A stretch of DNA of 64,000 nucleotides from Nothopassalora personata. Taxonomy: Eukaryota > Ascomycota > Dothideomycetes > Mycosphaerellales > Mycosphaerellaceae. The stretch lies in NCBI GenBank assembly GCA_033816765.1, contig CM066292.1:1426001-1490000 (forward strand), given 5' to 3'. Made by a program: the position numbers and the translations under genes. The notes beneath the pieces were generated by a model that was not told where the DNA came from, searched no databases, and was given only the letters and a program-made list of their open reading frames with translations. Of the stretch, positions 56,468 to 64,000 are shown in pieces. How positions within the stretch are numbered: position 1 is the stretch's first letter; every line of letters begins with the position of its first letter.

Positions 56468-56760
56468 TTACTCGTTATTATCCTCCTTATTATCCTCCTT
56501 ATTATCCTCCTTATTATACTCGCCCCGTAGGGCTAGTAGTAAGAAGGCCCTATCGGCCGTAGTAGTATCGATGTTTCTAGCCTATAAGAACTATAACTAC
56601 GGTTAGCATAGGATACGCATACGACACGTATGTTACTTATAGCACGGCCGAGCTCAAAGAGCCTATTAAGGGCCCTATTCTACTCTTACTATAGAACTAC
56701 GGACGTAGTAGCGGCGGCGGAGGAGGGGGTAGTAGTAGTAGAGGCGCCGGCGAAGCGTAC
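56468..56760 (-). pseudogene. antisense accessory ORF of F (C-terminal part)
   Basis: The minus-strand frame ends at a TAA (56468-56470). The last ~30 codons are fully open and finish in a repeated Asn-Lys-Glu-Asp unit coded by a 12-bp tandem repeat (56471-56518). Upstream is a Cys-rich segment (C-x5-C-x5-C) with RIP-type stops. The N-terminal limit is not defined. Placed between pol and the 3' LTR and opposite to pol, as in H, E and C. Confidence 0.45.
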
Positions 56761-57764
56761 GCGGGTGTCTCCTATACGCTTATTCTTATAGGTAGAGAAC
56801 TGCCTCTTAGCCTAGGAGAAGGTTAGCCGATTTACATAGGGAGCGATAGTACGCCGTATACGGCGAGCGTAGGGAGCGCTAGCGAGGCGTAGTACTTACC
56901 TCTAGGATCTACTCGCCTAGCTAGGCGTAGAGCTCGTACTACTAGTCTAGAGCATCCTACTCTTATTTAGTAATAGGGTTACTAAGCCCCTAGGTAAGCT
57001 TATTGCGCTAGGCGCGAGCGGCGCGTAGGCGAGCTACTAGCTACGCGATAGCGACGCCAGTGTTACTAACGTAGGGGTGCCTAATGTCTCTATAGCGCCT
57101 ACACTTCTTAAGTAACTCGCCGGTAGTAACACTATTATACGTATCCTACTCGTCTACTATACTATTAGTAAGCGTATCGTAAGCGAAGAGCGTAGCGAAT
57201 ACTTACTAGCTATAAAGTACGGGAGGTACCGTATATACATCTTAATGTCTATACCTAGGCGCCTAGCTAGTAAGGACTTAGGGGTCTACGGCCCTAGTAC
57301 GCTAAACTTACGCTTCGCTAGCGTGTCTAGCGCGCTTAGCGCACTAGACATCTATGCTAGTAGTGCTAGTAATAGTGTTAGTAGTACTAATAGGCCCCCT
57401 ATAAGGGCCTCCTAGCGGAGCTAGTCTTAGATAGCTTCTTCTAAAGCTATAGTAGTACTAGCGGGTCGCTAGGTAGTCGCTAGCGAGGAGCTAGTAGACT
57501 ACTAGTAGTACGGGTGTAGTGCGCTACGAGAACGTAGTAAAGGGAAAAGAAGGAAAAGGAGGGAGAGGGTGCGCTTCTTAAACCCTCGAGTTAGTTAACC
57601 CGGTAACTATAACTTTACACCTACCTACACTACGATAACGACACGTACGAGACCCGTAGGCGGGTCGTATAGCAACGGAATCTACGAGAAGTAGATAGAT
57701 TACTTACATAGAAGCCTCCTAAAGCCGCGAGCTAAGGGCAGCTCGTCCTAGAAGGGGAGGCAGT
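56761..57764. other. F internal 3' region, no further gene defined
   Basis: RIP-mutated; probably holds the upstream part of the antisense ORF. Ends in a purine tract before the 3' LTR. Confidence 0.4.
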
Positions 57765-57962
57765 TATAAGGGTAGCCTATAGCTAACCCTTACATATAAT
57801 ACGGCTATGCCCGGCTTAGCATACCGCACGTAACGCGCATACGTACACTAGGAGACGCGCATAGCGTCGATAGAAGAAAGTAAGCTTTAGTTCATCTACG
57901 ATTAGAAGATTGTAGGCGTGCTATACATTACGACATCCCCTTATAGCCTTACGGCCCTTACA
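57765..57962 (+). repeat. 3' LTR of F
   Basis: 198 bp; less RIP-mutated than the 5' copy (keeps CCCTTACA); followed by TSD CTAAC. Confidence 0.9.
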
Positions 57963-58682
57963 CTAACCTCGCTAGCCTCGCTAGAAGTAGTTAAAATACC
58001 CTCGAAAGCCTTAAAGAAACTATTACTAGACTCGCTAGACTCGCTAGGCTCCTTAACTAACTTACGAGAGTTATAGTGAGCCTTCGCGTAACGCTTATAA
58101 TACGCGTAAGTCTTATTGGTATTAGTAGTAAAGACTATATAGCGTATACTAGCTCTCTTATACGTATCGTAGTCCGTCTAAGCTAGCTTACCTATTAATA
58201 CAAGTTAGTATATATAGTATAGTAAGTCTACTATAAGACATATACCTTCTTTAGTCTCTATAATACGGCTAGCCTAGTCGAACTTACGTAAATTATTCTT
58301 CGTAACCTTTATACTACCCTTATCTATCTTCTACGAGTCTTCTAGCTATTATGCCTATATTGACTCCCTTACGTAGTAGAAATCGTCGGTATCGGCGGTA
58401 CGAGGGCGTCGGTATACACTATAGGTTTATTAGTCCACCTACGTACGCCTAACGAGTCGGAATCGTACTTACGCTATCGTAAGCTATAGTAATAACCGCG
58501 TTTATAAGGTTAAGCGCGGATTAGGTGTACTATCGCTATCGCTAGCGCTGTCGTTATTATTATTCTAAGGCTAATATCGCTAAGTAAGTCGTCTATAGTT
58601 AGATTTGTATATATTAATAAGTATAGAGTTAAAGAAATAGTAACAGTAGTAGAAGTTAATATACCCGCCGCTATAATATAAC
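57963..58682 (-). pseudogene. transposon B ORF2, broken by F
   Basis: Minus-strand counterpart of 6352-7227. The start codon reads ATA instead of ATG, one RIP-type change. The frame is cut by F at the site matching 7069-7073 of A and resumes at 50739 going left. A hairpin like the one in A lies near 58691-58745. Confidence 0.55.
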
Positions 58683-58889
58683 AATAGTAAGTAAGGTAAG
58701 CTCCTTAATACTTACTATCTACTATTAAGGAGCCTAACTTACCTACGTAGTAGGAGGAATAGGCTACCGCCGCGACTCGCTACGATTATAGGCGACAATA
58801 GCGAGTCGTAGCAGTATTGCTATTGTTATGCTATTGTTAATACTATTATTAAGGAAGAGCGAGTATAGCGAGTAAGGATTTCGAATAAG

Positions 58890-58922
58890 CGTAATTGCCG
58901 GTTTTGTAAGCCTAGGCCACCG
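58890..58922 (-). repeat. right terminal inverted repeat of transposon B
   Basis: Reverse complement CGGTGGCCTAGGCTTACAAA then ACCGGCAATTAC; matches both ends of A. Confidence 0.85.
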
Positions 58923-59186
58923 TTAATAGGCTATCTTACCTCGGTCTACAAGCGCGGCTGTTAAGAAGATTCTAAGGAGGATGCACCAGCAGTCAATTAA
59001 AGAGGTCGTCTATTTTGATTATGTATGCACACGCTACATATGTCGCCTTAGCGCCCACAGTGTGTCAAAAGCAGACTTGCACTATATACCACTGCTCTTT
59101 AGTTCTAGGCAAGGATGCGGTCGCTGCCTCTTGTGTACGTGACTTATATAACGCTTCAGAGGAGCTCGTCGTCTAAATTGAACACC
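58923..59186. other. right flank of B, no gene
   Basis: Balanced-composition DNA between the transposon end and a C2H2 relic. Confidence 0.5.
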
Positions 59187-59898
59187 TCAGTCGGGATGAG
59201 GGCATATAAGGCATGTACCAATTGTATAGGCCTGTAAGTGATGCTTTACTTCAAAGCCGTCTCGACAGTATCTCTTGCAAGTCATAAGTGGCCCCTCCGA
59301 CACCCAAGTACACGGATGAAGGCTACGCCCATAGATGCTCATGAGGTGTCTGTTTGGCTGACTCTCTAAAGCAAATGTGAGATGGCATTCGGAAACAATA
59401 CACGCCCTTCGAGGCCCCAGCCGGGAGCCTTCAACGTCCATCTAGAGATGACCACTGGCGTCATGAGATTGTCGAGGGAGCAGTAGAGGTAGTGGTTTCG
59501 ATGAAGGAAGGCTCCGCGCTAGCGACTGCTGCTATGAGGTGGTATCTGGTGGCAGATCGACATCTTGAGCCAGCAGCACTTCTGTCGACGGCGAAGCTAG
59601 AGATTGGTCCAGGCAGGCTGGTGAATGCGATGACGGTACTGCTTGTGGAATTGCTGGCTCTTGTACAGGGTCGGTAGGCGTAACCGCGGCGACTGATGAT
59701 AAGAGGTCCCAAGTAGTCCAAGCATGTGGCGGCGGCATCCCAGTCGATGAACAGCTGGTCCCAACTCTCGTCGTTTAGCCCACCAGCGTCAACAGTAGTG
59801 CACGAGCTGGATTCGCAAGTCGATTTCGTCTGTTGCCCCTGTTGGTGGTCTTGAGATAGAGCCTCGAAAGCTTTGCTGCCCACTTTTGGCATAGCCAT
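59187..59898 (-). pseudogene. small C2H2 zinc-finger protein pseudogene
   Basis: ATG at 59898. The first ~65 codons read in one phase, then a frameshift near 59700, then one phase to the TGA at 59187 with two TAG codons (near 59532 and 59442). The C-terminal part carries a C2H2 finger C-x4-C-x12-H-x4-Y in which the last His is Tyr (CAT to TAT), then a second Cys/His cluster (CKRYC...KHH) and a final C-x2-C. Estimated length about 235 residues. Probably a nucleic-acid-binding protein; now dead through a frameshift, RIP-type stops and a lost zinc ligand. Confidence 0.55.
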
Positions 59899-59975
59899 GC
59901 CATGTTTGGCCTCCGCGTGTTTCCAGAACGCCGACCGAGAAGCCAGAGGTTCGTGGTAGCGCGGATGCGGGCATG

Positions 59976-60435
59976 TCAGCGGCCATTCTTGCTGTACGAT
60001 CGGATGTCGTGGTGCATGACGATTGAAATCAGTATGTCGAGCGAATTGCCACTATCTGGTGCGAGTAGGCAAGCTTTCGTCGCTAGACAACAGGGACACT
60101 TTGGCGTTACGACAGTGACTCCTCGCCTAAAGATCTGGCCGCAGTCCCAGTCCAAGATGTTCAGGTGTGCAGTGCAGTGCATGTCCTACTCAATATTGCA
60201 TCGTATCATTCTCTAACACTCGGAGCAAAACCAACTTCTGGGTAGTACATCCGTTGTAACTGCTAGGTGGTCTACGGACAGATGCTGTTGCAAATTCTTT
60301 CTCTAGAAGAAGGAGAGCCCACAGCCATTCCACTAGCACGTGTTCGAACGGACATCCAAGTACGAGTCTATATGCTTGGCAATATCTTCCGGTGAAAAGC
60401 TCAACAGCCGAAGCCCACAGCCTGACCATAAGCAC
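59976..60435 (-). pseudogene. Cys-rich hypothetical gene fragments
   Basis: Minus-strand frames 59976-60182 (with WDCG and PKCPCC, possibly zinc-binding) and 60190-60435 (helical, with Trp and Leu) lie upstream of the C2H2 relic on the same strand. They may be exons of one decayed gene. Family unknown. Confidence 0.3.
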
Positions 60436-60814
60436 TAAGGATTCTGCAGTGGCAGAGCTTCACGCATTAGCGTGCAATTTTGGTTTTGATCTTGCTTACA
60501 AAGACAGGAAAGTAGGTGCAGATTGAAATCCGCAACATGTGATCTAAGATTTGGTTAGAAAATGGTTCACTAGCGGGCAGCGAGGCGTTCACCTTCGTCC
60601 TGGGCTTGGGCAGTGCGAGCACATGGGACATGATCCGTCTTCGCTGTTTACAGTGCCTGGGTAAAGCCAGTTCTGTATGCCGGGGCGAGCGACCTTGGCC
60701 AATACCTCGATAATCTGCCCGTAAGAGGACGTGCTGCCTCCACTGCGATGCCAGAAAGGTCGATGACCTTTGTGCGTTCTTCGTTATACTTCAGGTATCT
60801 CGGTAGGAGGTATG
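60436..60814. other. no assignable gene
   Basis: The minus strand reads partly coherently with stops (a possible GSCPMCSHC segment near 60620) and may join the relics on either side; nothing firm. Confidence 0.3.
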
Positions 60815-61388
60815 TCATCCGCGCGCTTTCGGTAGAGCGGTGTCTCCATTCGCATGGTCGGCAGCGATGACCGGCGGTATGTCTAAACTATCGATCAGCA
60901 CTACCAAGAGGTTTGCGCGCGTGAGAGATGTCTTACCATGCTGGCTTGTCAGCACCTGGCTGTTGTCATATGCTGAGAGAATATCACGACAGACAGCCGG
61001 CACGCGTCCCTACATCGTTGACCATCACAGCCAACCGCTCTCCGGGAACGATCTTATCACCAGAGATTGTTCCGTTGCGTTCTACGTGTCTGATCAGGGG
61101 CGTCTTAGCTCGATCCGGTCTAGTACGGAATACGAGTTCGGAGTTTCCATCTGGTACGTGGGCTTCTATCAGATCAGCGGAGGCCTCAACGCCGAGCAAA
61201 GCGTCATCTGCATGGCTAAGCTGAAAAGCTGCGTGACCGGGCAGAGTTCTAGACGATGCTTGTTCTCTTTCATATTCAATATTGTCATCCTGCTGAATCG
61301 TGAGCTGTGTACAGACCGGACAAGATGCTTGCTCCTGCCATCCTCTTCCTCTGTAGCCTCTGCGGTTGCGGATATGCATAGACACCAC
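60815..61388 (-). pseudogene. hypothetical gene relic with zinc-type and ankyrin-like segments
   Basis: One frame (60984-61388) runs 134 codons with CPVC near its start and a beta-rich body. It is followed after a phase change by 60815-61003, which contains two segments resembling ankyrin cores (HGKTSLTRA, then NGDTALPKA, with Pro where His is usual). The ankyrin reading is tentative. Confidence 0.35.
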
Positions 61389-61472
61389 GAAATGACGGTC
61401 ACCATCGATTAGTGCAGCTTTGGATTTAACATCCTTGTATAGGATTGCGTTGTTGGTCCGGTCGCGGGAGCT

Positions 61473-61793
61473 CTAAGCAGCGTATTCGTCTGGTCTGATA
61501 CCGAATAATAGGAATATGAGCAGAGAAATCGACACCTGCAGAAGCATTCTCGGACGCTCGAACTCCTCGTCGTCTTGGGCCCACAAGAATCTCAGGACAC
61601 ACATCGCAACGTTCTCATGGATTGATGAATGTAGTGCAGAGGAAGCGGCGTACGAGCTCAGGTCCATAGTGATGGCAAGGCATTTAGAGCGAGAGTTTGC
61701 GTTGTCTCGTGTGCGCCGATTTGAGGCAAGGGCATGACTATGAGAGTAGACCGAAGGCCACCGCGATTCCACAAGAAGGAGAGTGAGGTACAT
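61473..61793 (-). pseudogene. hypothetical gene fragment with C-terminal hydrophobic segment
   Basis: Minus-strand frame of 106 codons. The second half, from an internal ATG, is protein-like and ends in a ~17-residue hydrophobic stretch (SISLLIFLLFGI) before the stop, as in a membrane-anchored or buried helix. Family unknown. Confidence 0.35.
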
Positions 61794-62231
61794 TACTAGG
61801 AACCGCGATGCGGCGAAGGTGAACGCCCTGATTGCAGTCTCGGTTAATCGCTAGTGGTGAGCCGTTACTTCCAGGCGCCAAATTCGGGACTGAAGGAAAC
61901 GGGAACCAGGATTTAGCGAGCTCGCTGATTGGAGTAGACATGTCAGATTTCTGCGGCTGTATGCACCACAATTCGAGAAGTAGAGAACCTATAATGATGC
62001 AACATGCATGGGAGGGTGTGGCCAAGAACCAGCTTAGCCGCTTCATATTCGTGCAGTAATCTCAAGAGAGCACGTTCAAACTCTGCTTGGCATAGACTCG
62101 TGACCTTCCTGCTCGCTATAATCGGGATCGTTACCGTTGTCATCGCTATCGGGCTCGTCGGCGTCATTTTCTCTAAAGCTAACAACAGCAGACAAACTAG
62201 ATGGTCGCGTCGTGCTATGTGAACTGGCCAC
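61794..62231. other. decayed coding-like DNA, phase unclear
   Basis: Minus-strand frames overlap (61738-62046, 61943-62302). An acidic Asp/Asn-rich stretch, readable just below 62231 in line with the upstream relic, suggests that the gene continued here. Confidence 0.3.
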
Positions 62232-63987
62232 TTAAGCTCGAGATAATTGTGATGCTTGATCCTGTAATAGCGCTCTGGATAACAGAGCTTGCATAGCTTC
62301 ATGGCTTAATAGGCCATCTTGTGTATTGCTGTCGGAGGATCGTTGTCCAAAGTCAAAGCTTGTAGCTTTCGAGACGTCGCGATATCTATCGTTTAGTAGT
62401 CGTGCTGCTTCAAGCCTCTCCTCCGCCGCTATATCACGCAGATTACGATGAAATTGTAGAGCGCGACGGAGCTGTGCAGGAGAGCCGATAGGGCATTCGG
62501 CAGCCAGTCGAGTAGTGTGGTATGTGGTTATTAGAAATAGTAGGTCCGTCGGTCGGGAATGTGTAGCGTAGAAAGACACCGTCCCCGCGCCACTATAAAG
62601 TGTAGTATAAAACGTTCTCGCGACACCTGCAGCGCCGATTGCATTTACTACTGCCGGATCGCGAGCATAGTCTATAGCACGAGAGCTAGCGGCGCCGTTA
62701 TATGTTGCTTACTATAAGCAACAAGGCTAGCACTTGTTCTATCTAGTCCTTTTACCTCGAAGAACTCGTTAACAAGGACGGGACCTATGCCCTTAGCTAG
62801 CACTTTAAAAGCGCTTAGGCTCCTTCGAGCAGCGGGGTGGATGTCTTTCGCCGCAATACCCGTGGAAATGTTAGGTTTCGGCGGAGGTATCCTTAATAAA
62901 GTAACTAGCGGCGCTAGTTGACTGAATTTAGTGTTGTTGCTCGAAGGGTGCCTGCTGCCTTCCGTAAAGAAGGGCACACATTTCGCAGTAACATCGGCCT
63001 CATTCGTGGCGCCGTCGTTGTATCGCACAAAGTCCTTCCATTTCTCATCGGTGCGCAAGGATGGTGAAAGTAATGCACGCGGCATGTTTATACGCTCTTG
63101 AGTTAGATCGAAATTAGAAGGTCGTTCACTGTCTACGGGACCGTATATCCCGTGATCGGCCAGTAGCTAAGGGATTCGCGGGTCGTATATTGTAGATAGG
63201 GTCTCCATCGATGTCGCTACAGAGCTCTTCGATGAGCTCTTAAGAGAGCTCTAGCGGCTTCTTTTGCGTAAGCCTAAGCTACCGCTGGAAGGCATACTAG
63301 CGTGCTCAGCAAGGGACTCGGGTGACAGCCAGTATGCAACTCTTTTATGGAGTCGAAAGCGCTTCTGCGGTAGACGTTGCAGGGCGGCGGCCGTAAGCTG
63401 AGGTGGTGGTAATCGACTGTGCTTCTAGCGCTTGAGGCGAGTTCGCGCAATATCAGAAATGCATGGCGCGTCGGGTATGTCGTCGAGAGGATCGCGCATT
63501 CGGTTTGAGGAGGAGGTCGTGAAAAGTTCAGGCATGGACATTGAGGAGATGTGGACGACGCGTGTGTTCATGATAGATTCTCACGCAAAAGGCTTAGCCC
63601 ATGGTATGAGCTGTAGATATCGCCACAGCCATCCGGACGCTCTCTAAACCTGTGTCTCTTTGCGTGCTCTGCCAGAGCACCAGCTGTTACGAACGTCCAG
63701 TCACAGCCTTGTTGCGAACAGCTGAAGGGCAGGAGGAACTGTTCAGCGCTCAGTGTATCCTTTCGGGATATAAGAATCTGCGCCGCACCTGTTCCTGAAC
63801 ATTCGTTATTATCTAGGAGACCTACATGATGTAAAGTCGAAGTGTTATCGTTTACGTTAATATGAAGGTCGGGCTCTGGAAGCTGCGAACACACCTCCAC
63901 CGCCGGTACAGGGTCGAATGATGGGAACGACATGTCCATAAGGTCGGAGTCGCTGCTGTTGAAATCTAGAAGGAGCGTAAAGTCCAT
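62232..63987 (-). pseudogene. C2H2 zinc-finger protein pseudogene with CAG-to-TAG stops
   Basis: ATG at 63987, 13 bp from the window edge; the frame is open further upstream, so the true start may lie outside. The first segment (63568-63987) carries an acidic N-terminus and a perfect C2H2 finger C-x4-C-x12-H-x3-H at about residues 90-113. A phase change follows near 63560. The next frame is coherent for over 290 codons to 62672, broken only by three TAG codons each readable as CAG. After another phase change near 62690 it continues to 62232 (an Arg/Leu/Ala-rich helical region). Total about 580 residues. A likely transcription-factor-like protein of unknown family. Confidence 0.6.
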
Positions 63988-64000
63988 GTTGTCGAAGTCA

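Larger units (their letters stand above)
50740..57962 (+). mobile_element. Gypsy (chromovirus-like) element F, RIP-mutated, hosting solo LTR G
   Basis: 7.22 kb, flanked by TSD CTAAC (50735-50739 and 57963-57967). LTRs of 198 bp (50740-50937, 57765-57962) have ends TGTAAGGG/CCCTTACA, RIP-mutated to TATAAGGG and CCCTTATA in places. Internal order: Gag, protease, [G insertion], RT, RNase H, integrase, probable chromodomain, a tandem repeat, an antisense ORF, and a polypurine tract (GAAGGGGAGGCAG). It disrupts ORF2 of transposon B. Confidence 0.85.
29420..58922. mobile_element. TIR DNA transposon, copy B, opened by nested retroelements
   Basis: The same family as A, in inverse orientation. Own segments are 29420-30008, 32689-35579, 50328-50739 and 57963-58922, together about 4.85 kb, close to the 4.74 kb of A. 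The left end reads CAGTAGCCTATACTTATAAA (RIP-mutated CAGTGGCCTAGGCTTACAAA); the right end, reversed, reads CGGTGGCCTAGGCTTACAAA. Flanks share AATAGG (left ..GAATAGG, right TTAATAGG), a possible but imperfect target duplication. Insertions: E (TSD GAGAG), C, and F (TSD CTAAC). Confidence 0.8.

Overview
This window looks like repeat-rich chromosomal DNA of a filamentous ascomycete (Pezizomycotina). No intact single-copy host gene is visible. Two textures alternate. Roughly 0.66-1.8, 6.1-10.8, 21.9-35.6, 43.3-52.7 and 53.05-58.9 kb are saturated with TpA and nearly empty of CpA/TpG, while CpG survives. That is the mark of repeat-induced point mutation (RIP), which turns CAG, CAA and TGG codons into stops. 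The islands between (2-6, 10.9-21.9 and 59-64 kb) have balanced composition but hold only broken gene relics, many stopped by the same CAG/TGG to TAG change. Species and phylum assignments are inference from sequence style.

Layout. 1-5.9 kb: unassigned DNA, a RIP-mutated ORF beside a terminal repeat, gene fragments and a foldback (MITE-like) element. 6,106-10,848: a TIR DNA transposon (element A), apparently inserted in a RING/patatin-like phospholipase pseudogene whose main body follows at 10.9-12.8 kb. 12.8-21.9 kb: relics including an aminoglycoside-phosphotransferase-fold kinase and a divergent pair of hypothetical genes. 21,924-29,402: a RIP-mutated Copia element (H) on the minus strand. 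29,420-58,922: a second copy of the TIR transposon (B), expanded by nested insertions: a gag-only Gypsy derivative E (30,009-32,688), Gypsy C (35,580-50,327) and Gypsy F (50,740-57,962). Inside C's 5' LTR sits an intact, unmutated Gypsy D (35,628-43,315; identical 192-bp LTRs; TSD GACGA). Inside F sits an unmutated solo LTR G (52,724-53,049; TSD ATAAG). 59-64 kb: C2H2 zinc-finger and other pseudogenes on the minus strand.

How the parts work together. D is the only element that looks functional: a chromodomain Ty3/Gypsy element with Gag, a Pol reached by a predicted -1 frameshift (slippery GGGAAAT plus a stem holding the gag stop codon), a polypurine tract, and a primer-binding site complementary to its own LTR (Tf1-like self-priming). 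The same self-complementarity appears in C, E and F. Copia H instead carries a site matching the anticodon arm of initiator tRNA-Met. The four RIP-mutated LTR elements (H, E, C, F) each carry an ORF on the strand opposite gag/pol, next to the 3' LTR; D does not.
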